A program made the position numbers and the translations under genes. From assembly GCA_963703165.1 (NCBI GenBank), contig OY969798.1, positions 4,898,001-4,962,000 on the forward strand: a stretch of 64,000 nt of DNA, given 5' to 3'. This document shows positions 51,306 through 59,927 of the stretch, piece after piece (position 1 is the stretch's first letter; the number at the start of each line of letters is the position of its first letter). The stretch comes from JBQTKD01 sp963703165. Lineage in GTDB: Bacteria > Actinomycetota > Actinomycetes > Sporichthyales > Sporichthyaceae. The notes beneath the pieces were generated by a model. It saw nothing but the letters and a program-made list of their open reading frames with translations, did no database searches and was not told where the DNA came from.

Positions 51306-51839
51306 GTGCGGGTGCTCGGGGTGGACCCCGGCCTGACCCGATGTGGGATCGGCGTGGTGGACGGCATGCCCGGGCGCCCGGTGACCCTCGTCGATGTCAT
51401 GGTCGTCCGCACCGACCCGGCCATGGACCTCGCGCTGCGCCTGTTGGCCATCGAGCGGGACGTCGAGGTCCTGATCGCACGGCACCGTCCGGACGCCGTC
51501 GCGGTGGAACGCGTGTTCAGCCAGCACAACGTCCGCACGGTCATGGGAACGGCCCAGGCGGGGGCGATCGCCATCGTCTGCGCCGCCCGCGCGGGGATCC
51601 CGGTCATGCTGCACACCCCCAGCGAGGTCAAGGCCGCCGTGACCGGCAACGGCCGGGCGGACAAGGCCCAGGTCGGCGCGATGGTCACCCGGATCCTTCG
51701 GCTCAGCGAGATGCCCAAACCGGCCGACGCCGCCGACGCCCTCGCGCTCGCCATCTGCCACGTCTGGCGGGGCGCCCAGACCAACCGTCTCGCCGCGGCA
51801 GTCGCGGCCCAACGCGCTCCTTTGGAGGGCAAGCGATGA
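51306..51839 (+). CDS. ruvC: Crossover junction endodeoxyribonuclease RuvC
   Basis: 177 residues. RNase-H fold with catalytic acids: first Asp in MRVLGVDPGLTRCGIGVVDG, Glu in AVERVFSQHNVRTVMGTAQA, and Asp pair in KPADAADALALAICH. Resolves Holliday junctions as a dimer with RuvAB. GTG behind CCAGGAGG. First of three ATGA-overlapping genes, DNA-damage inducible by the LexA box. Confidence 0.96.
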   Translation: MRVLGVDPGLTRCGIGVVDGMPGRPVTLVDVMVVRTDPAMDLALRLLAIERDVEVLIARHRPDAVAVERVFSQHNVRTVMGTAQAGAIAIVCAARAGIPVMLHTPSEVKAAVTGNGRADKAQVGAMVTRILRLSEMPKPADAADALALAICHVWRGAQTNRLAAAVAAQRAPLEGKR

Positions 51840-52462
51840 TCTCGTTCGTGTCCGGCCGGGTCGCGGAATTGCGCGTGGACTCCGCGGTGATCGAGGTCGG
51901 CGGCATCGGGCTGAGTGTCAACTGCACCCCGGGCACTCTCGCGGGCCTGCGGCTGGGGGAGAAGGCCACGCTGCCGAGCGCGCTGATCGTCCGTGAGGAC
52001 TCCCTCACCCTGTTCGGCTTCGCCGACGCCGACGAACGTGCGATCTTCGACATCCTGATCGGCATCACCGGCATCGGCCCGAAGATCGCCCAGGCCGCGC
52101 TCGCCGTGCTGACACCCGACCAGTTGCGGGGGGCCGTCGCGACCAAGGACCTCGCCACGCTCTGCAAGATCCCCGGGGTGGGCAAGAAGGGCGCCGAGCG
52201 CATGGTCCTGGAACTCAAGGACCGCATCGGGGCACCTCGCGGCGGCCTCGCCCTCGTGCCTGCGCCTGCAGTGCCGGTCGAGGACGAACGCCGCACTCAG
52301 GTCCACGGCGCCCTGCTGGGCCTCGGCTGGTCGGTCCGCGAGGCCGACGCCGCGTGGGACTCGGTGCTCGAGCAGTCCGCCGCGGACGGTCAGGACCCGA
52401 GTACCGCCCCGGTGCCTGAACTGCTGCGCCTGGCGCTGCGCACCCTGAGTCGGTCCGGATGA
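51836..52462 (+). CDS. ruvA: Holliday junction DNA helicase subunit RuvA
   Basis: 208 residues. OB-fold N-terminus MISFVSGRVAELRVDSAVIE, two helix-hairpin-helix motifs (ITGIGPKIAQAALAVL and IPGVGKKGAERMVLEL), and a C-terminal RuvB-contact domain. Binds four-way junctions as a tetramer. Overlaps ruvC and ruvB by four bases. Confidence 0.96.
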   Translation: MISFVSGRVAELRVDSAVIEVGGIGLSVNCTPGTLAGLRLGEKATLPSALIVREDSLTLFGFADADERAIFDILIGITGIGPKIAQAALAVLTPDQLRGAVATKDLATLCKIPGVGKKGAERMVLELKDRIGAPRGGLALVPAPAVPVEDERRTQVHGALLGLGWSVREADAAWDSVLEQSAADGQDPSTAPVPELLRLALRTLSRSG

Positions 52463-53541
52463 CGATCCCTTCCCAGCACAGCGACGAGAGCGAGAGCCTC
52501 GTCGCCGCCACGGCGGCGTTGGCCGAGCACGAGATCGAGGCGGCGCTGCGCCCCAAGCACCTCGGGGAGTTCATCGGCCAGCACCGCGTCCGCGAGCAAC
52601 TGGCCCTGGTGCTCGAGGCGGCCCGCCTGCGTGCCCGGCCGCCGGACCACATCCTGCTCTCGGGTCCGCCCGGGCTCGGCAAGACGACCCTGGCGATGAT
52701 CGTGGCCGCCGAGATGAACGCGCCGCTGCGCATCACCAGCGGCCCGGCCATCCAGCACGCGGGCGACCTGGCCGCCCTGCTGTCCTCGCTCGGCGAGGGT
52801 GAGGTGCTCTTCCTCGACGAGATCCACCGCATGGCGCGCCCGGCCGAAGAAATGCTCTACATGGCGATGGAGGACTTCCGGGTCGACGTCGTCGTCGGCA
52901 AGGGGGCCGGCGCGACCGCCATCCCGCTGGAGCTCCCGCCGTTCACCCTGGTGGGCGCCACCACCCGCGCCGGCCTGCTGCCCGGCCCGTTGCGCGATCG
53001 GTTCGGCTTCACCGCCCACATGGACTTCTACGCCGCCACCGAGCTCGAGCAGGTGCTGGCGCGCTCCGCGGGCCTGTTGGGCGTGCGCATGAGCGACGGC
53101 GCCGGGGCGGAGATCGCCGGCCGCTCCCGCGGCACGCCCCGCATCGCGAACCGCCTGCTGCGCCGCGTCCGCGACTTCGCTGAGGTCCGGTCCGACGGGG
53201 TCGTCACCACGGACCTGGCCAACGCGGCCCTCACGCTCTACGAGGTCGACCCGATCGGCCTGGATCGTCTGGACCGCGGCGTGCTCGACGCCCTGGTCCG
53301 CCGCTTCGGCGGTGGTCCGGTGGGGCTGTCCACGCTCGCGGTGGCCGTCGGCGAGGAGACCGAGACGGTCGAGGAGGTGGCCGAACCGTTCCTGGTCAGG
53401 GCCGGGCTGCTGGCCCGAACTCCCCGGGGACGAGTGGCCACGGCGGCCGCCTGGACCCACCTCGGGCTGAAGCCCCCGGCGGGGGTCGGCGGATTTCCAT
53501 CCGGGGGATTGTTCGACACGGCCGACTACCCGGGATCTTGA
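52459..53541 (+). CDS. ruvB: Holliday junction DNA helicase RuvB
   Basis: 360 residues. AAA+ motor with Walker A SGPPGLGKTTLAMIVAAE, Walker B VLFLDEIHRM, sensor 1 LVGATTRAGLLPGPLRDRFG and arginine finger region, and a winged-helix C-terminus. Drives branch migration with RuvA. 30 bases before yajC. Confidence 0.97.
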   Translation: MTIPSQHSDESESLVAATAALAEHEIEAALRPKHLGEFIGQHRVREQLALVLEAARLRARPPDHILLSGPPGLGKTTLAMIVAAEMNAPLRITSGPAIQHAGDLAALLSSLGEGEVLFLDEIHRMARPAEEMLYMAMEDFRVDVVVGKGAGATAIPLELPPFTLVGATTRAGLLPGPLRDRFGFTAHMDFYAATELEQVLARSAGLLGVRMSDGAGAEIAGRSRGTPRIANRLLRRVRDFAEVRSDGVVTTDLANAALTLYEVDPIGLDRLDRGVLDALVRRFGGGPVGLSTLAVAVGEETETVEEVAEPFLVRAGLLARTPRGRVATAAAWTHLGLKPPAGVGGFPSGGLFDTADYPGS

Positions 53542-53556
53542 GGCCCCCCGGCCGCG

Positions 53557-53562
53557 TAGACT
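53557..53562 (+). promoter_or_regulatory. -10-like TAGACT before yajC
   Basis: TAGACT ends nine bases before the yajC GTG, a spacing that would give a leaderless or nearly leaderless transcript for the sec genes. Confidence 0.4.
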
Positions 53563-53571
53563 CCGCAATTT

Positions 53572-53904
53572 GTGAGCGCGGACATCTTGCTATTCGGCGT
53601 GATTATCGCCGCCATCTATCTGCTGATCCTTGCCCCGGCCCGTAATCGGTCGAAGCGAGCGGCAGATATCAAGGCACATCTGAAACCGGGCGCGGAGGTC
53701 ATGACGACCGCCGGGATGTACGGAACGGTGACCGAGGCCGACGGGGAGTTCTTCCACCTGGAGGTGTCCCCGGGCGTGGTCGTCCGGTACGCGATCGGCG
53801 CAGTCGGCAAGATCACAGTCCCCACGGACGCCGACGAGTCGTCGGACGCTAAGAAGGTTGACGGCCCGCCGGACGTCGACGGACCGCCGGGTAAGACGCT
53901 CTGA
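53572..53904 (+). CDS. yajC: Preprotein translocase accessory subunit YajC
   Basis: 110 residues. One N-terminal helix (ILLFGVIIAAIYLLILAPAR), then the conserved KPGAEVMTTAGMYGTVTEAD and an acidic/Pro-rich tail. Membrane partner of SecDF. First gene of yajC-secD-secF. Confidence 0.93.
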   Translation: MSADILLFGVIIAAIYLLILAPARNRSKRAADIKAHLKPGAEVMTTAGMYGTVTEADGEFFHLEVSPGVVVRYAIGAVGKITVPTDADESSDAKKVDGPPDVDGPPGKTL

Positions 53905-53932
53905 GCGCGCTGGGCACGAGGAGAGGCGAGTA

Positions 53933-55690
53933 GTGGCAACGAAGAAGAAGAGCCGCAACCCCGGGGGCGGGGCGGATCCGGGCCGGCTGTTGCTGCTCCT
54001 GTTGGCGCTGCTGATCGCCGGGGGCGCGACGATGATCGGCACCGGCTCCAACAAGCCGAAGCTCGCGATCGACCTCGACGGCGGCACCCAGGTCACGTTG
54101 ACCGCCAAGACGATCAATACCGACGACCCCAACGAGCCTGGCGGCAAGCTCACCGCGGCCGCGATGAAGGAAGCCGTCAAGATCATCCGCAAGCGGGTCA
54201 ACGGCTTCGGTGTGTCCGAGGCCCAGGTGACCACGCTCGGCAAGGACAACATCGTCGTCGCCGTACCGGGCTCCAACAGCGGCGACGAGGCCACCAAGGT
54301 CGGCCAGACGGCGCTGCTGCGCTTTCGCCCCGTGCTCCGTGTGGGTCCGCCGAACCCGACGACCGCCGGCGACATCACCGCCCCCGGCGGCATCCCCGGT
54401 CTGGACGACATCGTCCCCGGTGCCGGGGATGCCGGCGATCAGGAGCGCCCAATCAGTGCGGCCCTGACCGCCGACCCCACCGACAGCCCGTCGCCCGCGC
54501 CGTCGGCGACAACCAAGGCCTCGGCCTCGCCCTCCAGCTCCGCCAAGCCGTCCGCGGAGCCCACCAAGAAGTCGGACGAGAAGCCGGCGGACGCGTCCGA
54601 GGTGCCGGCGGAGGTCACCGCGGCATTCTTCAAGCTCGACTGCACCAAGCCTGACGCCAACCGCATCGGCGACACCAAGGCCGCCTCGGACTACGTCGTG
54701 GCCTGCGACCGGGACAACACCGGCAAGTTCCTGCTCGGACCGAGCGAGGTCCAGGGCACCCAGGTCAGCAGCGCGGACGCCGGCCTGCCCGGTGGCGTCG
54801 CGAGCGTCGGTGCCTGGCAGGTCAATCTCAGCTTCAACGGCCAGGGCACCAAGGACTTCGCCGCGGTCACCAAGAAGCTCGCCGGTCAGCAGCAGCCCTT
54901 CAACCAGCTCGCGATCACCCTCGACGGCGTCGTGCAGTCCGCCCCGACGGTCAACGAGGAGATCCCGACCGGTCAGGCCCAGATCAGCGGTTCCTTCACG
55001 CAGGAGGACGCCCAGGACCTCGCGAACGTGCTGAAGTACGGCGCACTGCCGCTGGCCTTCACCCAGAGCAAGGTCGAGTCGGTCTCCGCCACTCTCGGGG
55101 ATGACCAGCTGAACGCCGGTCTGCTCGCGGGAGCGCTCGGCATGGCGTTGGTGATCGCTTACGGGCTGTTCTACTACCGCGGGCTGGGCGTTGCCGCCCT
55201 GCTCGGCCTCGGGCTGGCCGCGATCATGGCTTACATGGCGGTGTCGCTCCTGGGGGAGGCGATGGGCTACCGCCTCTCGATCGCAGGCATCGCCGGTTTG
55301 ATCGTGGCGATCGGCATCACCGCAGACTCCTTCGTCGTGTACTTCGAACGCCTACGTGATGAGATCCGAGAGGGGCGGACCCCGCGGGTCGCGGTCGAAC
55401 AGGGCTGGCGCCGCGCGAAGCGGACCATCCTTACCGCCAACTTCGTCTCCCTGCTGGCCTCGGCGGTCCTGTACTACTTCTCGGTCGCCGACGTGAAGGG
55501 CTTCGCCTTCACCCTCGGCGTGGTCACGATCATCGACGTCGTCGTGATCTTCTTGTTCACCAAGCCGCTGGTGACGCTGATGATGCGCCGGCCGTACTTC
55601 GCCCGAGGCGGACGATGGTCCGGCGTCAGCGCGGAGAGCCTCGGGATCCGCCGCCCTGTCGCTCAGCGCACCGTGATCAAGGAGGCCTGA
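53933..55690 (+). CDS. secD: Protein translocase subunit SecD
   Basis: 585 residues. Six membrane helices with a large extracytoplasmic P1 domain (about 30-395). Motifs: DLDGGTQVTLTAK near residue 50, LGDDQLNAGLLAGALGMALV and TADSFVVYFERLRDEIREGR. A Ser/Pro/Lys-rich low-complexity stretch of about 45 residues (roughly 180-225) is inserted in P1. Uses the proton-motive force to assist protein export with SecF and YajC. The GTG at 53933 follows GAGAGG. Confidence 0.95.
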   Translation: MATKKKSRNPGGGADPGRLLLLLLALLIAGGATMIGTGSNKPKLAIDLDGGTQVTLTAKTINTDDPNEPGGKLTAAAMKEAVKIIRKRVNGFGVSEAQVTTLGKDNIVVAVPGSNSGDEATKVGQTALLRFRPVLRVGPPNPTTAGDITAPGGIPGLDDIVPGAGDAGDQERPISAALTADPTDSPSPAPSATTKASASPSSSAKPSAEPTKKSDEKPADASEVPAEVTAAFFKLDCTKPDANRIGDTKAASDYVVACDRDNTGKFLLGPSEVQGTQVSSADAGLPGGVASVGAWQVNLSFNGQGTKDFAAVTKKLAGQQQPFNQLAITLDGVVQSAPTVNEEIPTGQAQISGSFTQEDAQDLANVLKYGALPLAFTQSKVESVSATLGDDQLNAGLLAGALGMALVIAYGLFYYRGLGVAALLGLGLAAIMAYMAVSLLGEAMGYRLSIAGIAGLIVAIGITADSFVVYFERLRDEIREGRTPRVAVEQGWRRAKRTILTANFVSLLASAVLYYFSVADVKGFAFTLGVVTIIDVVVIFLFTKPLVTLMMRRPYFARGGRWSGVSAESLGIRRPVAQRTVIKEA

Positions 55691-55693
55691 GCG

Positions 55694-56836
55694 ATGTCTC
55701 GACTGTCAGATCTCGGTGGACGCCTGCAGAGCGGTGAGACGTCGTTCAACGTCGTCGGAAACCTGAAGCGATTCATTCTGGCAAGTGCGGCACTGTTGGT
55801 GATCGCCATGGTTGGCCTCGGCCTGCGTGGGCTGGACCTCGGAGTCGAGTTCGAGGGCGGGGCCGTGTTCGAGGTCCGAGGTGAGGGAATCTCGGTCTCC
55901 GACGTGCGGGAGGTCGTCGCCGCGCAGGGCGTTCCGGAACCGAAGACGCAGAAGATCGGCGGCAGTGGTGTACGTGCCGAGACCGCGGAGCTCACCCCGG
56001 AGAAGGCCAACGAGATCCGCGCGGCGCTGGCGAAGGAACTCGGCGTCCCCGCCGAGGAGATCACGACCTCCGTGGTCGGCCCGAGCTGGGGCGGTGACGT
56101 CACCAACAAGGCAGTGCAGAGCCTGATCATCTTCCTGGCACTGCTGTCCATCTACCTGGCGATCGTCTTCGAGTGGAAGCTTGCCCTCGGCGCAGTTTTC
56201 GCCCTGATCCACGACGTCATCGCCACCGTGGGCGTCTATGCGCTGGTCGGTTTCCAGGTGACACCGGCGACGGTCATCGGCTTGCTCACCATCCTCGGAT
56301 ACTCGCTCTACGACACGGTCGTCGTCTACGACAAACTCAAGGAGAACACCGCCACGTTGGCGACGAGCAACCGCGCGACATACACGGCCACCGCGAATCT
56401 GGCGGTTAACCAGACTCTGGTCCGCTCGGTGAACACCACGGTGATCGCGGTGCTTCCGGTCGGTGGGCTGTTGTTCGTCGGAGCAGGGTTGCTGGGCGCG
56501 GGCGTCCTCAAGGACCTGGCGCTGGTGCTGTTCATCGGCATGATCGTCGGTGCCTACTCCTCGATCTGTCTGGCCGTCCCGGTGGTGGCCTGGCTCAAGG
56601 AGAAGGAACCGGCCATGCAGGCGCTGGCCAAGCGGGTCGCGCAGCACGAGGCCGCGGCGCAGAAGAAGGGAACCGCGAAGGACGACGGCGACGACGAGTC
56701 GCCGTCGCTGGAGAAGACCGCGGTCACCACGCCGGCATCGGGCCTGCGGGAGAAGGCTGCCCCCGGGGAGCGCGTGCAGCCCAAGAAGAACGTGCCCCGC
56801 TCGGCCCGGCGCCCACCGAAAGGTCCGCAGATCTGA
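55694..56836 (+). CDS. secF: Protein translocase subunit SecF
   Basis: 380 residues, starting three bases after secD. Six helices: GLDLGVEFEGGAVFEVRGEG near the start, DVIATVGVYALVGFQVTPAT, LTILGYSLYDTVVVYDKLKE and NTTVIAVLPVGGLLFVGAGL. A basic Lys/Ala tail of about 65 residues follows. Export accessory complex with SecD. Confidence 0.95.
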   Translation: MSRLSDLGGRLQSGETSFNVVGNLKRFILASAALLVIAMVGLGLRGLDLGVEFEGGAVFEVRGEGISVSDVREVVAAQGVPEPKTQKIGGSGVRAETAELTPEKANEIRAALAKELGVPAEEITTSVVGPSWGGDVTNKAVQSLIIFLALLSIYLAIVFEWKLALGAVFALIHDVIATVGVYALVGFQVTPATVIGLLTILGYSLYDTVVVYDKLKENTATLATSNRATYTATANLAVNQTLVRSVNTTVIAVLPVGGLLFVGAGLLGAGVLKDLALVLFIGMIVGAYSSICLAVPVVAWLKEKEPAMQALAKRVAQHEAAAQKKGTAKDDGDDESPSLEKTAVTTPASGLREKAAPGERVQPKKNVPRSARRPPKGPQI

Positions 56837-56848
56837 GGCGAGGACGAC

Positions 56849-57379
56849 GTGACTGATCCGAACGCGGGGGACTGGCGGGGTCTGCTCCGCGACGTCCCCG
56901 ACTTCCCCAGCCCCGGCATCCTGTTCCGCGACATCGCCCCCGTTCTGGGGAACGCCGCGGCCTTCGCCGCGGTCACCGACGAGCTGGTCGCCCTCGTGCG
57001 CCCGCTCGAGGTCGACGTCGTCGTGGCCGTGGAGGCCCGCGGCTTCATCCTCGGGGCCCCGGTCGCGCTGGCGCTGGGCGTCGGGTTCGTGCCGGTACGC
57101 AAGCCGGGCAAGCTGCCCTCCGCGACCCGCTCCGTCGCCTACGCGCTGGAGTACGGCGAGGCGGTGCTGCACATGCACCTGGATGCGCTGCGTCCCGGTG
57201 CGCGGGTCCTTCTGCTCGACGACGTTCTCGCTACCGGCGGGACCCTCGTCGCCGCCGCCCAGCTTGTCCGCGAGGCCGAGGCCGAGCCGGTCGCAGCGGC
57301 CGTGCTCCTGGAGATCGAGGGGTTGCCGGGGCGTAAGAATCTGGACCCCATCCCGGTCCATGCGCTGCTCACCGGCTGA
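56849..57379 (+). CDS. apt: Adenine phosphoribosyltransferase
   Basis: 176 residues, GTG start. Type I PRTase: DVPDFPSPGILFRDIAPVLG, EARGFILGAPVALALGVGFV, PRPP-binding VLLLDDVLATGGTLVAAAQL. Salvages adenine to AMP. Sits between secF and rel, the classic actinobacterial order. Confidence 0.96.
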   Translation: MTDPNAGDWRGLLRDVPDFPSPGILFRDIAPVLGNAAAFAAVTDELVALVRPLEVDVVVAVEARGFILGAPVALALGVGFVPVRKPGKLPSATRSVAYALEYGEAVLHMHLDALRPGARVLLLDDVLATGGTLVAAAQLVREAEAEPVAAAVLLEIEGLPGRKNLDPIPVHALLTG

Positions 57380-57411
57380 GCGGAGCGGGCGATCGAGACC
57401 GGTGAGCCGGC

Positions 57412-57417
57412 TACCAT
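57412..57417 (+). promoter_or_regulatory. -10-like TACCAT before the rel leader ORF
   Basis: TACCAT ends seven bases before an ATG at 57425, giving leaderless spacing. Confidence 0.35.
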
Positions 57418-57424
57418 GACTTTC

Positions 57425-57448
57425 ATGCCGCAGCGGAACGTCCTGTGA
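57425..57448 (+). CDS. Candidate 7-residue upstream ORF coupled to rel
   Basis: ATG-CCG-CAG-CGG-AAC-GTC-CTG-TGA (MPQRNVL), its TGA overlapping the rel GTG by GTGA. The -10-like site seven bases before would make it leaderless. No homology is possible at this length. Confidence 0.35.
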   Translation: MPQRNVL

Positions 57449-59796
57449 CCGATCTGGTCTCCGAGGGCGCCCCCACCGAACCGACCGGTGTCGGGGCGGC
57501 ACGACGGGTCCGGGCCCGCCTGGCTCGCATGGCCGGTCAGCGGCCCAACGCCGTCAACCCCGTGCTGGAACCGATCAACCGGGCGGTGCGCCAGTCCCAC
57601 CCGAAGGCGGACCTGCGGATCATCGAGCGGGCGTACGAGACCGCGGAGGAATGCCACCGCGGTCAGTTGCGCCGCAGCGGCGACCCGTACATCACGCACC
57701 CGCTGGCCGTGGCCACGATCCTCGCGGACCTCGGCATGGAGCCCCCGACGCTGTGCGCGGCGCTGTTGCACGACACCGTCGAGGACACCGACTACACGTT
57801 GGAGAACGTCGCCGCCGACTTCGGCGACGAGATCGCCGGCCTCGTCGACGGCGTCACCAAGCTGGACAAGGTCCACTACGGCGACGCCGCGCAGGCCGAG
57901 ACCGTCCGCAAGATGGTCATCGCGATGGCCCGCGACATCCGCGTGCTCGTCATCAAGCTCGCCGACCGTCTCCACAACATGCGGACGCTGCGCTACATGC
58001 CGCCCGCCAAGCAGGACCGCATCTCCCACGAGACATTGGAGATCTACGCCCCGCTGGCGCACCGCCTCGGTATGAACACGATCAAGTGGGAACTCGAGGA
58101 CCTCTCGTTCGCGACGCTCTACCCCAAGATGTACGACGAGATCGTGCGCCTGGTCGCAGACCGCGCACCCAGCCGCGACGAGTACCTGTCCGGGGTCATC
58201 GAGGACGTCACGGCGGATCTGCGTGTGGCGCGGATCAAGGCCTCGGTCACCGGGCGACCCAAGCACTACTACTCGATCTACCAGAAGATGATCGTGCGCG
58301 GCCGCGAGTTCGCCGACATCTACGACCTGGTCGGGATCCGGATCCTCGTCGAGTCCACCCGGGACTGCTACGCCACCCTCGGCGTCGTCCACCAGCACTG
58401 GAACCCCGTGCCGGGACGGTTCAAGGACTACATCGCCAAGCCCAAGTTCAACCTGTACCAGTCGCTGCACACCACCGTGATCGGCCCCGAGGGCAAACCG
58501 GTGGAGATGCAGATCCGCACCAACTCGATGCACCGTCGCGCCGAGTACGGCGTCGCCGCGCACTGGAAGTACAAGGCCGAGGCCAACGGCTCGGTGCCGG
58601 TTCCCGGCCCGATGCTGTCCGCCGGCGGCGACAAGGCCGGCACCGACGACATGCCGTGGCTGCGTCAGTTGCTCGACTGGCAGCAGGAAACGACCGACCC
58701 GGCCGAGTTCCTCGATTCGCTGCGCTTCGACCTGGCGGGCGCCGAGGTCTATGTCTTCACCCCGGGCGGGGACGTCATCGGGCTGCCCGAGAACTCGACC
58801 CCCGTCGACCTCGCGTACGCGGTGCACACCGAGGTCGGGCACCGCTGCATCGGTGCCCGGGTGAACGGGCGACTGGTGCCGCTGGAGTCGCTGCTCGTCA
58901 ACGGCGACGTGGTGGAGATCCTTACCGCCAAGGGTCACGGTCCCGGTTCCGGTCCGAGCCGCGACTGGTTGGAGTTCGTCTCCAGTCCCCGCGCGCGGAA
59001 CAAGATCAAGCAGTGGTTCTCCAAGGAGCGCCGCGAGGAGGCCGTCGAGCGAGGCAAGGACGAGATCGCCCGCACGATGCGCAAGCAGGGCCTGCCCATC
59101 CAGCGGTTGCTGTCCTCGGAGACCCTCACGACGATCGCGCACGAGATGCGCCTGCCGGACATCTCCGCCCTGTACGCGGCCGTGGGGGAGCGTCACGCCT
59201 CGGCGCAGAACGTCGTCTCCCGGCTCATCGCGTCCCTCGGTGGCACGGACTCGACCACCGAGGATCTCGCCGAGACCGTCACCCCGACCCGCACCGGCCG
59301 CTTCCAGCCGCACGGCGACCCGGGTGTCGCGGTCAAGGGCGTCGACGACGTGTGGGTGAAGCTGGCCCGCTGCTGCACCCCGGTGCCGGGCGACCCGATC
59401 CTCGGTTTCGTCACCCGCGGCAGCGGGGTCTCGGTGCACCGCGGGGACTGCACCAACGCCGCCGCCCTGGGCGCGCAGAAGGAGCGGATGGTCGACGTCG
59501 AATGGGCGCCGACGAAGTCCTCGATGTTCCTCGTCGCCATCCAGGTCGAGGCGCTGGACCGCTCGGGTCTGCTGGCCGACGTCACCCGCGTGCTGTCCGA
59601 CCAGCACGTGAACATCCTGTCCGCGACGGTGGCCACGTCCCGCGACCGCACAGCGATCAGCCGGTTCACCTTCGAGATGGCCGACCCCAAGCACCTGGTG
59701 CACGTGCTCAAGCACGTCCGCAACGTCGCCGGTGTCTTCGACGCCTACCGCACCACCGGCGTCGTGACCGAAGCCCCGCGCCCGAAGTCCCGCTGA
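57445..59796 (+). CDS. rel: Bifunctional (p)ppGpp synthetase/hydrolase
   Basis: 783 residues. HD hydrolase with HDTVEDT (LLHDTVEDTDYTLENVAADF), synthetase GRPKHYYSIYQKMIVRGREF and DIYDLVGIRI, TGS domain (GGDVIGLPENSTPVDLAYAV), helical/zinc-finger region and C-terminal ACT domain. Makes and degrades the stringent-response alarmone on the ribosome. Both active sites look intact. GTG start overlapping a 7-codon ORF. Confidence 0.96.
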   Translation: MTDLVSEGAPTEPTGVGAARRVRARLARMAGQRPNAVNPVLEPINRAVRQSHPKADLRIIERAYETAEECHRGQLRRSGDPYITHPLAVATILADLGMEPPTLCAALLHDTVEDTDYTLENVAADFGDEIAGLVDGVTKLDKVHYGDAAQAETVRKMVIAMARDIRVLVIKLADRLHNMRTLRYMPPAKQDRISHETLEIYAPLAHRLGMNTIKWELEDLSFATLYPKMYDEIVRLVADRAPSRDEYLSGVIEDVTADLRVARIKASVTGRPKHYYSIYQKMIVRGREFADIYDLVGIRILVESTRDCYATLGVVHQHWNPVPGRFKDYIAKPKFNLYQSLHTTVIGPEGKPVEMQIRTNSMHRRAEYGVAAHWKYKAEANGSVPVPGPMLSAGGDKAGTDDMPWLRQLLDWQQETTDPAEFLDSLRFDLAGAEVYVFTPGGDVIGLPENSTPVDLAYAVHTEVGHRCIGARVNGRLVPLESLLVNGDVVEILTAKGHGPGSGPSRDWLEFVSSPRARNKIKQWFSKERREEAVERGKDEIARTMRKQGLPIQRLLSSETLTTIAHEMRLPDISALYAAVGERHASAQNVVSRLIASLGGTDSTTEDLAETVTPTRTGRFQPHGDPGVAVKGVDDVWVKLARCCTPVPGDPILGFVTRGSGVSVHRGDCTNAAALGAQKERMVDVEWAPTKSSMFLVAIQVEALDRSGLLADVTRVLSDQHVNILSATVATSRDRTAISRFTFEMADPKHLVHVLKHVRNVAGVFDAYRTTGVVTEAPRPKSR

Positions 59797-59835
59797 GCCA
59801 CCACGCGCCGGTGGGCGCCCACCGCGTAACCCGTC

Positions 59836-59912
59836 CGCTCAGTACTGACCGCAGCGCCCCGCCGACGGGTGATTTGTCCTGGTTTACGGGGTGCCAGGGT
59901 CAGTACTGAGCG
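59836..59912. repeat. Family B palindromic element, copy 2
   Basis: CGCTCAGTACTGACC / GGTCAGTACTGAGCG, 15-base perfect arms around a 47-base centre, between the convergent rel and DUF349 genes. Confidence 0.85.
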
Positions 59913-59927
59913 GGCAAGGCCGCCTTC

